From Azospirillum sp. TSH100 (GTDB lineage Bacteria; Pseudomonadota; Alphaproteobacteria; Azospirillales; Azospirillaceae): DNA of 64,000 nt. The notes under the pieces are model-generated. The model was not told where the DNA came from. It ran no database searches and saw nothing but the letters and a program-made list of their open reading frames with translations. Positions within the stretch are counted from its first letter, which is position 1; each line of letters begins with the position of its first letter. The stretch is taken from contig NZ_CP039634.1 of assembly GCF_004923295.1 (NCBI RefSeq), forward strand, positions 949,001 to 1,013,000. Reading direction: 5' to 3'. The position numbers and the translations under genes were made by a program. This document shows, piece after piece, positions 26,779 to 36,061 of the stretch.

Positions 26779-27609
26779 TCACCTGCGCAGACGCTTTTCC
26801 TGCATGATTTCCAGCTGCAGCTGCTGGATTTCGGTCAGCCGCTGCCACTGGCGCTGAATGAGATAATCCATCTTCTCGTGCAGGTGCCGGATTTCCAGTT
26901 CGGCCTTCAGGTTGACGCGATAGTCGTTTTCGGAGCGCAGCCGGTCTTTCGCCTCCTGCCGCTTCTGGCTCATCATGATGACCGGCGCCTGGATGGCGGC
27001 CAGACAGGACAGCAACAGATTCAACAGGATGAAGGGGTAGGGATCGAAGGCCTTGGCATCACCTTCGATGATGTTGATCAGCATCCACACGCCCAGGAAG
27101 AAGGCGAAGGAGATCAGGAAGGCCCAGCTGCCGCCGAAGCTGGCCAGTCCGTCCGACAGCCGTTCGCCCAGCGTGCGGTGGTCGTCGTATTCCTCCTCCG
27201 GGTTCTCGGCCAGCGTTTCGTGCCGGGCGAGGCTTTCGGCGACCTCGCGGTCCAGTTCGCTGAGTTCGCCATGCTCCTCCTTCAGCAACTCCGCGACATA
27301 GAGCGAGCGGTAGCGCGCCAGTTCCTGCCGGCTGATCTGCGCGTCCGGTTCCAGATGCGGGTGGTCGTGCCGGATGCGGTCGGCCAGGCTGGGGCGCAAT
27401 GCATCCAGTGCGATCAGGTCGCGTTTCGGCCGGCGCTTGCCGCTGATTGCGCAGGGCTGGCGCTTTGATCCCAGAGTTCCGCCACTGTCCTCGTGATCGG
27501 CGGCATCATGCTCGCCAGCATCCTGCCCTGCAGCGTCCAGCTCGGTTGACGGGGAGGTCGGCTCCGCGGACTCGTCACCATCCTGCGGTGGAACCTGATG
27601 ATCGCTCAT
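26779..27609 (-). CDS. DUF1003 family membrane protein
   Basis: Encodes 276 residues: an acidic disordered N-terminus (about 1-50), a soluble region, two membrane helices (about 160-210; AFLISFAFFLGVWMLINII and FILLNLLLSCLAAIQAPVI) and a C-terminal helical part. The segment after the second helix, MMSQKRQEAKDRLRSENDY, is the signature of DUF1003 proteins, relatives of CRCB-unrelated two-helix inner-membrane proteins with unknown role, sometimes linked to cyclic-nucleotide or ion stress. GGAGGG lies 8 bases before the ATG at 27609. The gene converges on the zinc-ribbon gene with 26 bases between stops. Confidence 0.9.
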   Translation of the reverse strand: MSDHQVPPQDGDESAEPTSPSTELDAAGQDAGEHDAADHEDSGGTLGSKRQPCAISGKRRPKRDLIALDALRPSLADRIRHDHPHLEPDAQISRQELARYRSLYVAELLKEEHGELSELDREVAESLARHETLAENPEEEYDDHRTLGERLSDGLASFGGSWAFLISFAFFLGVWMLINIIEGDAKAFDPYPFILLNLLLSCLAAIQAPVIMMSQKRQEAKDRLRSENDYRVNLKAELEIRHLHEKMDYLIQRQWQRLTEIQQLQLEIMQEKRLRR

Positions 27610-27702
27610 GATGTCGCCCTCCCTGGCATACGCGCTCCGGCGCGGGCGACTTTATGCCCGATTATTTTGACAATCCGGTTAAATCACCGAAAGGTGCAGG
27701 CG

Positions 27703-27868
27703 GCAGGTAAGGAAGCGGTTGCACTACAAAGGCTGGAAACCATTACCGCCCCCCTGTATCGGCTGTTCAACGGCCGGTTTCAGATGAATTCCGGTTCATC
27801 TTCGCCCCGAATGGACAGGGCTGAACGGAAAAGGGGCCGCCTTGCGGCAGCCCCCTATCCTTACCTGC
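27703..27868. repeat. 166-base element bounded by inverted GCAGGTAAGGA
   Basis: GCAGGTAAGGA at 27703-27713 is exactly mirrored by TCCTTACCTGC at 27858-27868. Inside lie an imperfect palindrome GATGAA-TTCCGG-TTCATC (27783-27800) and the pckG terminator. Read inward, the left end is GGTAAGGAAGCGG and the right end GGTAAGGATA. The same two asymmetric ends recur at 44089-44174. It fills most of the gap between the DUF1003 and pckG genes. No open frame is inside. Confidence 0.6.
27825..27854 (-). terminator. pckG: Rho-independent terminator of pckG
   Basis: On the minus strand a 9-bp stem (27854-27846 with 27841-27833, one G-T pair) with a 4-base loop is followed by TTTTCC. It lies about 30 bases beyond the pckG stop. 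Confidence 0.8.
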
Positions 27869-27884
27869 GAACCGTTCGGGCCGG

Positions 27885-29708
27885 TCAGCCGATACGCCAG
27901 ACGTCCGGGATGCTCTCCAGCCGCTTCAGGACGGCGACGCGCTGCTGCTCGATCTCCTCGGGCAGGCGGTCGCCGAAGCGGTTGAACAGCTCCTCCTGGT
28001 CCTTGGCCTCGGCCTCGGCCTCCTTGCGGTCGATGTCCATGATCTTGGCGAACTTGTCGGCCGGGAAGTTCAGGCCGGACCAGTTCAGATCCTGGTAGCG
28101 CGGGGAATAGCCGAAGGGCGATTCCGCCACGTCGGTGGCGCGGCCGCGGACGCGGTCGACGATCCACTTCAGCACGCGCATGTTGTCACCGAAGCCCGGC
28201 CAGACGAACTTGCCGTTCTCGTCCTTGCGGAACCAGTTGACGCGGTAGATGCGCGGCAGGCTCTCGACCTTGCCTTCCATCGACAGCCAGTGGTTCCAGT
28301 AGTCGGCCATGTTGTAGCCGCAGAAGGGCAGCATGGCGAACGGGTCGCGGCGGATGGCGGCCTGGCCGACGGCGGCGGCGGTGGCCTCCGAGCCCATGGT
28401 CGCCGCCCAATAGACGCCCTCGCGCCAGTTGTAGGCCTCGAACACCAGCGGGAAGGTCTTCGACAGGCGGCCGCCGAAGATGAAGGCGCTGATCGGAACG
28501 CCGGCCGGATCCTCCCAGGCCGGGTCGATCGACGGGCACTGGGCGGCCGGCGCGGTGAAGCGGCTGTTCGGGTGGGCGGCGACGCGGCCGCAGCCCGGTG
28601 TCCAGTCCTTGCCCTGCCAGTCGATCAGGTGGGCCGGCGCCTCGTCGGTCAGGCCTTCCCACCAGACGTCGCCGTCGTCGGTCAGCGCGACGTTGGTGAA
28701 GATGACGTTGTGGTCCAGCGTCTTCAGCGCGTTCGGGTTCGATTTCACGCTGGTGCCGGGGGCGACGCCGAAGAAGCCGGCCTCCGGGTTGATGGCGCGC
28801 AGCGTGCCGTCGGGCTGCGGCTTGATCCAGGCGATGTCGTCACCGATGGTGCGGACCTTCCAGCCCTCGAACTCCTTCGGCGGGACCAGCATGGCGAAGT
28901 TGGTCTTGCCGCAGGCCGACGGGAAGGCGGCGCCGACATAGGTCTTCTCGCCGGCCGGGCTTTCCACGCCCAGGATCAGCATGTGCTCGGCCAGCCAGCC
29001 TTGCTCGCGGCCCATGGCGGACGCGATGCGCAGCGCGAAGCACTTCTTGCCCAGGAGCGCGTTGCCGCCATAGCCGGAGCCGTAGGAGACGATGCGGTGC
29101 TCCTCCGGGAAGTGGACGATGTACTTGTTGTCGGCGTTGCAGGGCCAGGCGACGTCCTGCTGGCCGGACTCCAGCGGGGCGCCGATGGAATGCAGGCAGG
29201 GGACGAAGTCGCCGTCGCCCAGGATGTCCAGCACCTTCTGGCCCATGCGGGTCATCAGGCGCATGTTGACCGCCACATAGGGGCTGTCGGAGATCTGCAC
29301 GCCGATGTGCGCGATGTCGGAGCCCAGCGGACCCATGCTGAACGGCACCACATACATCGTGCGGCCGCGCATGCAGCCCTCGAACAGGCCGTCCAGCTTG
29401 GCCTTCATCTCGGCCGGGTCCATCCAGTTGTTGGTTGGACCGGCTTCCTCGCGCGTCTTCGAGCAGATGTAGGTGCTGTCCTCGACACGGGCGACGTCAC
29501 CCGGATCGGAGCGGCAGAGGAAGGAGTTGCGGCGCTTGGCCTCGTTCAGGCGGATGAAGGTGCCGGCCTCGACCATCTCGTTGCAGAGACGGTCATATTC
29601 CTCCTGCGAGCCGTCGCACCAGTGAACGCGCTCCGGCTTGCATTTCAGGGCGATCTCCTCGACCCAGGCCAGGAGCTTCTTGTTCCGCGTCCGCGTGTTA
29701 CCAGTCAT
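27885..29708 (-). CDS. pckG: Phosphoenolpyruvate carboxykinase (GTP)
   Basis: Encodes a 607-residue GTP-dependent PEP carboxykinase, converting oxaloacetate plus GTP to PEP, CO2 and GDP; the first committed step of gluconeogenesis. The P-loop is FPSACGKTN near residue 285, the metal-binding region follows in TIGDDIAWI, and the mobile-lid and substrate residues are in [17 protein letters not shown]. Length and the absence of ATP-type motifs identify the GTP class. GAGAGGGA lies 4-11 bases before the ATG at 29708. The enzyme controls the PEP pool that feeds the PTS phosphorelay encoded 6 kb away, consistent with the conserved pck/chv/hprK neighbourhood, where the ATP type (pckA) is more usual in rhizobia. 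Confidence 0.96.
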   Translation of the reverse strand: MTGNTRTRNKKLLAWVEEIALKCKPERVHWCDGSQEEYDRLCNEMVEAGTFIRLNEAKRRNSFLCRSDPGDVARVEDSTYICSKTREEAGPTNNWMDPAEMKAKLDGLFEGCMRGRTMYVVPFSMGPLGSDIAHIGVQISDSPYVAVNMRLMTRMGQKVLDILGDGDFVPCLHSIGAPLESGQQDVAWPCNADNKYIVHFPEEHRIVSYGSGYGGNALLGKKCFALRIASAMGREQGWLAEHMLILGVESPAGEKTYVGAAFPSACGKTNFAMLVPPKEFEGWKVRTIGDDIAWIKPQPDGTLRAINPEAGFFGVAPGTSVKSNPNALKTLDHNVIFTNVALTDDGDVWWEGLTDEAPAHLIDWQGKDWTPGCGRVAAHPNSRFTAPAAQCPSIDPAWEDPAGVPISAFIFGGRLSKTFPLVFEAYNWREGVYWAATMGSEATAAAVGQAAIRRDPFAMLPFCGYNMADYWNHWLSMEGKVESLPRIYRVNWFRKDENGKFVWPGFGDNMRVLKWIVDRVRGRATDVAESPFGYSPRYQDLNWSGLNFPADKFAKIMDIDRKEAEAEAKDQEELFNRFGDRLPEEIEQQRVAVLKRLESIPDVWRIG

Positions 29709-30199
29709 ATCGTCCCTCTCGAAGGCTGGGCCGGTCCCCTTGCGCCGGGGATGCCCCTCGCCGGGGGTGTCCCGCGGCCGGTCCGGCCGTTCTTTCGTCC
29801 GTTGTCGTGTCAGGTGGATGGCATCCGCCGCGTCAGCGGCGTGCCGGTCCGAACAGGCGGCCGGGCTGCAAACCCGCCGCGATGCGCAGCACCGGCAGGG
29901 TGCGGCGACGATACGGGGCAAAAGGCGGTCCTGAGGCGACAGGTCTGGGGGCCAATGGCCCGGACGGGAAACGGGTCGATCCGTTATGGTCCACTGAAGT
30001 GTTCTCCTGGTTGCGCGTGCCCGCGCGCCGCGTTCTTGTTTTTGGTGCGGCGCCCGGTGGTGTCGAAGCGACCTCTCGGCTGGTCGTTCAGGCTGACGGT
30101 TGACAGGCTGACGGTTGGCTTCTCGTCTCTCTCGTTTTTCGCTGACCGTTCTTCTTGATCTTCTTGATCTGTTTTTTTGTTTTTCCGCTCCGGGGGCTG
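29709..30199. other. pckG: Intergenic region upstream of pckG with direct repeats and a pyrimidine tract
   Basis: About 490 bases hold no gene with native codon use. GGCTGACGGTTG occurs twice 15 bases apart (30091-30102, 30106-30117), with a related CGCTGACCGTTC at 30140. TTCTTGATC is repeated in tandem (about 30152-30169), followed by a run of seven T (30172-30178). Repeats spaced 15 bases could be regulator sites for pckG or for an unseen transcript. Confidence 0.45.
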
Positions 30200-31018
30200 T
30201 CAGGTGCCTCCGCCGCCGTCCGGCGGGGTTCCAGCCGTTTTTGTCCCGGATGTTTGTCCTCCGGGTTGTCCCGACCCGTCCGGCGGCCGGACCAGTGTGT
30301 CCAGCATCAGTTTAGCCGATTCGGTGTCGTGGATTCTCTGCTCAAAATCGACGCGGGCGACGTACCCCCCGCGTCGCAGGTCGCATCCCTCCGGGTCGAT
30401 TCCGGTCAGGCTCCAGCTTTGTCCATCGCCATCCGAGGCGGGCCCCAGCCGGGGGCCGTACCCCTCGCCGTTCAGGCGGTCGAGCAGCGCCGCCTCGCCC
30501 GCCACCAGGGCGGGGGCCCGGGCGGGAAGATCCAGCTCTGCGGCGGACAGCCAGGTGATGCGGCCGAAGCCGGCGACCAGATGGGCGCGCTCCACCGCCA
30601 CGCGGTAGATCGCGAAGTCGCCGAAGCCGGCATAGAAGGCGGCGTCGGGATGGCGGCGCAGGTAGCGCTCGCGGTGCCGGGGATCGTCCGAGCACTCCGC
30701 CCGGCCCAGTACGGACAGGCGGGCGCCGGTCAGCGGCTGCGCCAGTCCGGCGGTGCCGTCGAACAGCAGCCCGACCCGACCGTCGGCCAGCAGGTTGCGT
30801 GTATGGTCGGCAAGTGTGGAAAGCAGAAGCAGCGGGCTGCCGTCATGGTCGAACGCCACCAGCACCAGCGAGGGGTAAGGCCAGCCGGCGCCATCCGCCA
30901 CCGCTGTGGCGCCTTCGTCGGCCGGCCGCTGCGCGGTCGCCAGCGCGGCACGGTCGCAGGCGCGCATCAGGCGCCGGGCATGCGAGGCCGGGCCTTTCCG
31001 GTCGATGCCCGGCGGCAT
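30200..31018 (-). CDS. HugZ-like pyridoxamine-5'-phosphate oxidase-family protein
   Basis: Encodes 272 residues with an N-terminal split-barrel flavin- or heme-binding domain (about 15-165) and a C-terminal DUF2470-like domain (about 180-255). Family marks are [34 protein letters not shown] and the [13 protein letters not shown] strand. HugZ/HutZ relatives degrade heme or use FMN. In the C-terminal domain the usual HMNxDH motif is degenerate (DRLNGEGYG), so heme-related activity is doubtful. I chose the ATG at 31018 because AAGGGGGA precedes it by 5 bases; an ATG at 31087 is in frame but poorly supported. It is divergent from chvI across about 316 bases. Confidence 0.8.
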   Translation of the reverse strand: MPPGIDRKGPASHARRLMRACDRAALATAQRPADEGATAVADGAGWPYPSLVLVAFDHDGSPLLLLSTLADHTRNLLADGRVGLLFDGTAGLAQPLTGARLSVLGRAECSDDPRHRERYLRRHPDAAFYAGFGDFAIYRVAVERAHLVAGFGRITWLSAAELDLPARAPALVAGEAALLDRLNGEGYGPRLGPASDGDGQSWSLTGIDPEGCDLRRGGYVARVDFEQRIHDTESAKLMLDTLVRPPDGSGQPGGQTSGTKTAGTPPDGGGGT

Positions 31019-31334
31019 CGCGTCCCCCTTGCCGTCCGGAATGGCTCCGGCCGGAGAGGACACGGGAAGGGCGTTCGAAAAACTCATTCCAAAACGAGTG
31101 CGTTCTCCCGCGCGGCACCGTTGTTCGGCGCCGCATTGCCGCCATATTGGACCATACAAATGCTGCGGGAAAAGAGAAAACTGCCGCTGGTACCTGGACT
31201 CTGGCATAAAGTATTGGAATGACCCCTCGTCCTATGCCTGATGTTTCCGCTAACATTTCCAGAGTGCGGCAACTCGACCGCTCCGACCTGTGCCTGCTTG
31301 TCCCTGCCCTGCTTCGATAGGATCTCTTACGACC
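31019..31334. other. Divergent promoter region between the HugZ-like gene and chvI
   Basis: This 316-base gap should contain promoters for both divergent genes. Bases 31085-31160 are somewhat AT-rich. I see no clear consensus promoter, terminator or repeat. Bases 31019-31087 may instead code for the N-terminus of the HugZ-like protein if the upstream ATG is used. Confidence 0.4.
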
Positions 31335-32033
31335 ATGGCCCATACCGTCGCCCTGGTGGATGACGACCGCAACATCCTGGCCTCGGTCTCCATCGCCCTG
31401 GAGGCTGAGGGATTCGACGTGCGTACCTACACCGATGGCGCCGAGGCGCTGCGCGGGTTGAGCCAGCGCCCGCCCGACCTTGCCGTGCTTGACATCAAGA
31501 TGCCGCGCATGGACGGCATGGAGTTGCTGCAACGTCTGCGTCAGACCAGCCAGATGCCCGTCATCTTTCTGACCAGCAAGGACGACGAGCTGGACGAGTT
31601 GATGGGCCTGCGCATGGGCGCGGACGACTACATCAAGAAGCCCTTCTCGCAGCGCCTGCTGATCGAGCGCATCCGCGCGCTCTTGCGGCGTGAGGCGCTG
31701 CGCGGCGAGACTGCTGATGCCGCCGATCCCGGCCAGATCATCACCCGCGGACCGTTGCTGCTGGACGGCGCCCGCCATGCCTGCAGCTGGAAGGGCCAGC
31801 CGATCGATCTGACGGTGACCGAGTTCCTGCTGGTCCGTGCGCTGGCCCAACGGCCGGGTCATGTGAAGAACCGCGACCAGCTGATGGACGCGGCCTATGG
31901 CGAGCATGTCTATGTCGACGACCGCACCATCGACAGCCACATCAAGCGGCTGCGTAAGAAGTTCAAGGCCGTCGATCCCGATTTCTCGCAGATCGAAACC
32001 CTCTATGGCGTCGGCTACCGGTACAAGGAATAA
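31335..32033 (+). CDS. chvI: Response regulator ChvI
   Basis: Encodes a 232-residue OmpR-family response regulator, partner of ChvG. In rhizobia, Agrobacterium, Caulobacter and Brucella this pair responds to acid and envelope stress and controls exopolysaccharide, motility and metabolism. The receiver has DDD at 9-11, phospho-acceptor D53 in [11 protein letters not shown] and [10 protein letters not shown]. The C-terminal winged helix carries [20 protein letters not shown] and ends GVGYRYKE, very typical of ChvI. The ATG at 31335 gives the standard [11 protein letters not shown]. The kinase gene follows by 39 bases. Confidence 0.95.
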   Translation: MAHTVALVDDDRNILASVSIALEAEGFDVRTYTDGAEALRGLSQRPPDLAVLDIKMPRMDGMELLQRLRQTSQMPVIFLTSKDDELDELMGLRMGADDYIKKPFSQRLLIERIRALLRREALRGETADAADPGQIITRGPLLLDGARHACSWKGQPIDLTVTEFLLVRALAQRPGHVKNRDQLMDAAYGEHVYVDDRTIDSHIKRLRKKFKAVDPDFSQIETLYGVGYRYKE

Positions 32034-32072
32034 CGCGGTGTCCACACTGGGCCGGGGGGAAAGAAGCGGCGC

Positions 32073-33737
32073 GTGTCGCCGCTGACCCTGCGCATCCTGG
32101 CGGTGAACGTGCTGGCGCTGGCGCTGCTGATGGCCGGCCTGCTCTATCTCGGTCGTTACCAGGACCGGCTGATCCAGGCGGAAACCGAAGCGCTGGCGAC
32201 GGAGGCGCGCATCTTCGCCTCGGCACTCGGTGAAGGGGCGGTGAACCGCATCCTGACCACCCCCTCCCCCACCGGCGATGAAAGCGGCGAACGGTTCGAG
32301 CTGGCGCCCGAACTGGCCCGGCCGATGATCCGCCGGCTTGCGGAGGCGACGGCGACCCGCACCCGCCTTTACGACATTGACGGACATATGCTGTCCGACA
32401 GCCGCGTGCTGGTGGGCTCGCAGGGCCGCATCGAAATCCGCGAGCTGCCCACCCCGCCGTCGGGCGATCCGGTCAGCCGCGCGATCAACGATCTCTATAC
32501 CCGCCTGATCGACGTGGTTCCCAGCCGCGAAGGGCTGCCGGTCTACCGTGAGCGGCCGGGCCAGTCCAATCCCGACGTGGAGCGCGCGCTCAGCGGCGAG
32601 ACGGCCGCCACCGTCTGGCGTGTCGACGGCGCCGGCGGCGATCCGGAACTGCTGCTGACCGTGGCGGTGCCGGTCCAGCGCTACCGCGAGGTGCTGGGCG
32701 CGGTGCTGCTGACCCGCGGCGGCGGCGAGATCGACCGCGCCATCCGCTCCGTCCGTTTCGACATCCTGCGGGTGTTCGCCGTGGCGCTGCTGGTGACGGT
32801 CGGGTTGTCCTTCTATCTGGCCGGCACCATAGCCCGGCCGATCCGTCGGCTGGCCCAGGCCGCCGACCGGCTGCGCACCAGCCATGGGCGCCATGCCGGC
32901 ATCCCCGACCTGACCCGCCGCGGCGATGAGATCGGCGAGCTGTCCGGCGTTCTGCGCGAGATGACCGATGCGCTGTGGACGCGGATGGATGCCATCGAAC
33001 GCTTCGCCGCCGACGTCGCGCATGAGATCAAGAACCCGCTGACCTCGCTGCGCAGCGCGGTGGAAACGGCGGGCCGCGTCAGCGATCCGCGCCATCGCGA
33101 CCGGCTGATGGCGATCATCGCCGACGACGTGCAGCGGCTGGACCGGCTGATCAGCGACATCTCCAACGCCTCCCGCCTGGACGCCGAGCTGTCGCGGGCC
33201 GAGCCGGAACCGGTGGACATCGGGCTGCTGCTGACCATGCTGGCCGAACTGCGCCAGACGGTTGCCGCAACCATGGACGAACGGGTGGCGGCCGGCGAAG
33301 GGGATGGCACCGATGGCGAGGCCCTGCCCCAGCCGCCCCGCGTCGTGGTGGACGTGCCGGCCGGCGAGCGGCTGGTGGTGCCGGGGTTGGAGGGACGCCT
33401 GACCCAGGTGTTCCAGAACCTGATCGACAACGCCCTGTCCTTCTCGCCGCCCGGCGGCACGGTGCGGCTGACCGCCCGGCGCAGCGGCCGCAGCGTCAGG
33501 GTGGTCGTGTCCGACCAGGGGCCGGGCATCCCCGACGGCAAGGAGGAGGCGATTTTCGACCGCTTCTATACCGAACGCCCGGCGGGTGAGAAGTTCGGGA
33601 CCCATTCCGGTCTCGGCCTTTCGATCGCCAAGCAGATAGTCAGTGCGCACAATGGTTCAGTATTTGCGAAAAACCGTCAGGTATCGGACGGGACCATCGA
33701 GGGCGCCGACTTCGTGGTGACTCTGCCTTTGTTGTGA
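32073..33737 (+). CDS. chvG: Sensor histidine kinase ChvG
   Basis: Encodes the 554-residue kinase of the ChvG/ChvI pair. TM1 spans about 7-26, the periplasmic sensor about 27-228, TM2 about 230-250, then HAMP, the dimerisation domain with H317 in FAADVAHEIKNPLTSLR, and an ATPase domain with N-box NLIDNALSFSP, DQGPGIP and GLGLSIAK. Other family members are held off in the periplasm by ExoR; no exoR gene is present in this window. The start is GTG with GGGGGAAAGAAG before it. A small coiled-coil gene and hprK follow on the same strand, in the conserved order. Confidence 0.95.
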   Translation: MSPLTLRILAVNVLALALLMAGLLYLGRYQDRLIQAETEALATEARIFASALGEGAVNRILTTPSPTGDESGERFELAPELARPMIRRLAEATATRTRLYDIDGHMLSDSRVLVGSQGRIEIRELPTPPSGDPVSRAINDLYTRLIDVVPSREGLPVYRERPGQSNPDVERALSGETAATVWRVDGAGGDPELLLTVAVPVQRYREVLGAVLLTRGGGEIDRAIRSVRFDILRVFAVALLVTVGLSFYLAGTIARPIRRLAQAADRLRTSHGRHAGIPDLTRRGDEIGELSGVLREMTDALWTRMDAIERFAADVAHEIKNPLTSLRSAVETAGRVSDPRHRDRLMAIIADDVQRLDRLISDISNASRLDAELSRAEPEPVDIGLLLTMLAELRQTVAATMDERVAAGEGDGTDGEALPQPPRVVVDVPAGERLVVPGLEGRLTQVFQNLIDNALSFSPPGGTVRLTARRSGRSVRVVVSDQGPGIPDGKEEAIFDRFYTERPAGEKFGTHSGLGLSIAKQIVSAHNGSVFAKNRQVSDGTIEGADFVVTLPLL

Positions 33738-33930
33738 GAGACTCTGCGGAATTTCATACATCCTTCTCACTCTCAGCTAGACAAGCCGTGTCCAAGCATC
33801 GATCATGGCCTTGGTCGTTCTCGCTTGTCGGCTGCTGTGGCAAAAGGATCATATAGGTCCGGTTGTTTGTCCTTGCGTCGCACGGCAACGGGAGGGTGGC
33901 CGTACCCCGGAACAAAGATGTGGGGTTGCC

Positions 33931-34347
33931 ATGCCTGAGTCCGTTCCGCCCGACTCCTCCGTGCATATCCTGTCTCCGGCTGCCCGCCGGCCGCCCGCCA
34001 TCAGCCCGGCTTCGGGTGACGTCGTCGATCTGCGCCGCTACCGTCTGGCCCGCCTGATCCGCGACGCCGGCAGGCAGCAGGGGGAACTGGCAAGGTTGAT
34101 GCGGGAATCCGCGCAGGAGCGGACCCAGTTGGCCGAGGCGCTCCAGGGGGCGCAGCGCCACCTTGCCAGCATTGCCGACAACTACAAGGTCCTGCTGGTC
34201 CGGCTGAAGCGGGAAAAGGACTTCCGCGACGCCTGCCAGGAGGCGGCGGAACTGGAGGATCTGGACGAGATGATCCGGCGCCGCGACGCGCTTGCCCTGG
34301 AGCTGGAGGCGATCCGCCGTACCCAGCGCGGCGCCGCCGGCGCCTGA
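33931..34347 (+). CDS. Coiled-coil hypothetical protein between chvG and hprK (138 aa)
   Basis: I do not recognise a named family. The product is 138 residues: a Pro/Ser-rich N-terminus (about 1-35), VVDLRRYRLARLIRD, and then a long alpha-helical stretch (about 45-135) rich in Glu, Gln, Arg and Leu that looks like a coiled coil. No signal peptide or membrane helix. The ATG at 33931 follows GGGGTTG. It lies 194 bases after chvG and 142 before hprK on the same strand, an unusual insertion in an otherwise conserved order. A scaffold or adaptor in the neighbouring phosphorelay is only a guess. Confidence 0.7.
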   Translation: MPESVPPDSSVHILSPAARRPPAISPASGDVVDLRRYRLARLIRDAGRQQGELARLMRESAQERTQLAEALQGAQRHLASIADNYKVLLVRLKREKDFRDACQEAAELEDLDEMIRRRDALALELEAIRRTQRGAAGA

Positions 34348-34488
34348 GGTCAGCGCTGCCGTTATCCGCGCCGAAAGAACGGTCGGAAGCGGATGGGGGA
34401 TCCCGGACAGGTTTCCCCGCCTGACCCTGTGGGACACCGTTCCGTTTCCATTGACAGAACCAGCGCCACGTCTCACCTTCGCCAGACT

Positions 34489-34947
34489 ATGGTGACGATT
34501 CACGGCACCTGCGTCTTGCTCTCCGGAATCGGCGTGCTGCTGCGTGGGGAGTCCGGACGGGGAAAATCGGATTTGGCCTTGCGACTGATCGACAGCGGCG
34601 CCCTGCTGGTCGCGGATGACCGGGTGGCGCTGCATTGCGAATCCGGTCGCCTGACCGCTTCTCCCCCACCCACCCTGGCCGGGTTGCTGGAGGTGCGGGG
34701 AGTCGGCATCCTTCCCGTTCCGTCCGCCGGGTCCGCGCAGGTCGGGCTCGTCGTCGATCTGCTTGCGCGTGACGAGGTTGACCGCCTGCCGGAGGCGGAG
34801 ACCGAAACGCTGATAGGGGTCACCCTGCCCCGTCTGGGCCTGCACGCCTTCGATGCTTCCACCCCCGCCAAGATCCGCCTTGCCGCCGGCAGCCTGTGCG
34901 GCGGTCGGCTGGCCCGGGTGCCCGCCAGCCTGTCGGCCCTATCATGA
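34489..34947 (+). CDS. hprK: HPr kinase/phosphorylase HprK (short alphaproteobacterial form)
   Basis: Encodes 152 residues, only the C-terminal catalytic domain of HprK. This short form is normal in alphaproteobacteria; Gram-positive HprK is about 310. It phosphorylates, and reverses phosphorylation of, a serine on HPr. Walker A is GESGRGKSDLALRLI near residue 19, the DDRVALH segment follows, and the HprK signature LLEVRGVGILPV lies near 65. TPAKIRLAAG is typical near the C-terminus. Start support is weak; the ATG at 34489 gives the usual length. The stop overlaps the rapZ start (ATGA). The HPr encoded downstream has the matching serine. Confidence 0.92.
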   Translation: MVTIHGTCVLLSGIGVLLRGESGRGKSDLALRLIDSGALLVADDRVALHCESGRLTASPPPTLAGLLEVRGVGILPVPSAGSAQVGLVVDLLARDEVDRLPEAETETLIGVTLPRLGLHAFDASTPAKIRLAAGSLCGGRLARVPASLSALS

Positions 34948-35939
34948 AACCTCCCGACTCCTTGCCGTCCGACCTGCCGTCGGACCCTGCCAATCCCGCC
35001 GCCCGCGGGCGCATCGTGCTGGTGACCGGCATGTCGGGGGCGGGCATGTCGGTGGCGCTGAAGGCGCTGGAGGATCTGGGGTACGAGGCGGTGGACAATC
35101 TGCGCCTGTCGCTGGTCCCCGCCCTGATCCGGCAGGCCGACCCGAAACGCCGGCCGCTGGCCCTGGTGATCGACAGCCGCACCCGCGATTTTTCCGCGCA
35201 GAACTTCCTGGACGAACTGGAGCAGTTGCGGCGCGACGGCGAACTGGACGTCAGCCTGGTCTTTCTGGAGTGCGGCGACGAGGTCCTGCAACGCCGCTTC
35301 ACCGAGACGCGGCGCCGTCACCCGCTGGCGGAGGACCGCACCGTCCCCGACGGCATCCAGCGCGAACGCGCCCTTCTCTTCCCGCTGAAGGAGGAAGCCG
35401 ACGTCACCATCGACACCACGCAACTGTCCATTCACGATTTGCGGCGCATCCTGTCCGGGCATTTCCGGCGTGACGCCCAGGCAGCCCTGCAGGTGTTCGT
35501 GACCTCCTTCTCCTTCCGTCAGGGTCTTCCGCGCGAAGCCGATCTGGTCTTCGACGTGCGCTTCCTGACCAACCCGCATTACGACCCGGAGCTTCGGCCG
35601 CTGACCGGCCTGAACCCGGCCGTCGCCGCGCGGGTTGAAAGCGATGCCGATTTCCCTGCCTTCTTCCAGAATCTGACGGAGCTGCTGCGCCCGCTGCTGC
35701 CGCGCTACAACCAGGAAGGCAAGAGCTACCTGACCATCGCCATCGGCTGCACCGGCGGCAAGCACCGGTCGGTCTTCATTGCCGAACGGCTGGCGGCGTG
35801 GCTGAAGGAGCAGGGGCTGCGGGTCAATCTGAGCCACCGCGAGCTGGAGCGGCTTGGGCTGCGCACCGCCGGGGGCGGCCCGGCCAATAACCAGCAGACC
35901 ACCAATCAGACCAACCAGCAGGCCAACCATCAGGGATGA
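34944..35939 (+). CDS. rapZ: RapZ family RNase adapter / nucleotide-binding protein
   Basis: Encodes a 331-residue RapZ (YvcJ) family protein. In E. coli RapZ binds GlmZ and GlmY RNAs and RNase E to set amino-sugar synthesis; the family binds and hydrolyses ATP or GTP in several bacteria. The N-terminal fold opens VLVTGMSGAGMSVALKALEDLG, with Met where the Walker A lysine should be. The C-terminal domain has the conserved IAIGCTGGKHRSVFIAERL. The last 25 residues are a Gln/Asn/Thr-rich tail not usual for the family. Start and stop overlap with hprK suggests coupled translation. Position before the PTS genes matches the rapZ-npr linkage of proteobacteria. Confidence 0.92.
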   Translation: MKPPDSLPSDLPSDPANPAARGRIVLVTGMSGAGMSVALKALEDLGYEAVDNLRLSLVPALIRQADPKRRPLALVIDSRTRDFSAQNFLDELEQLRRDGELDVSLVFLECGDEVLQRRFTETRRRHPLAEDRTVPDGIQRERALLFPLKEEADVTIDTTQLSIHDLRRILSGHFRRDAQAALQVFVTSFSFRQGLPREADLVFDVRFLTNPHYDPELRPLTGLNPAVAARVESDADFPAFFQNLTELLRPLLPRYNQEGKSYLTIAIGCTGGKHRSVFIAERLAAWLKEQGLRVNLSHRELERLGLRTAGGGPANNQQTTNQTNQQANHQG

Positions 35940-36061
35940 TGCAAATTGCGCCTTGACGACCATGCGTCCAACCAACGATCCAGATGCGATGAGCGCAGCT
36001 GCCCCGCGGCGGCGGCCCTCGTGCAGGTCTCCGGGGAGGACCCAACCTTGAAGGATGTCCC

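Noticed and set aside
28290..30158. Open frame of 622 codons opposite pckG
   Set aside because: Antisense to PEP carboxykinase; Ala/Gly/Val/Asp-rich without any recognisable motif. Mirror of a high-GC gene.
30843..33650. Open frame of 935 codons opposite chvI and chvG
   Set aside because: Composition rich in Gln, His and Gly, no domains, fully antisense to a certain two-component pair.
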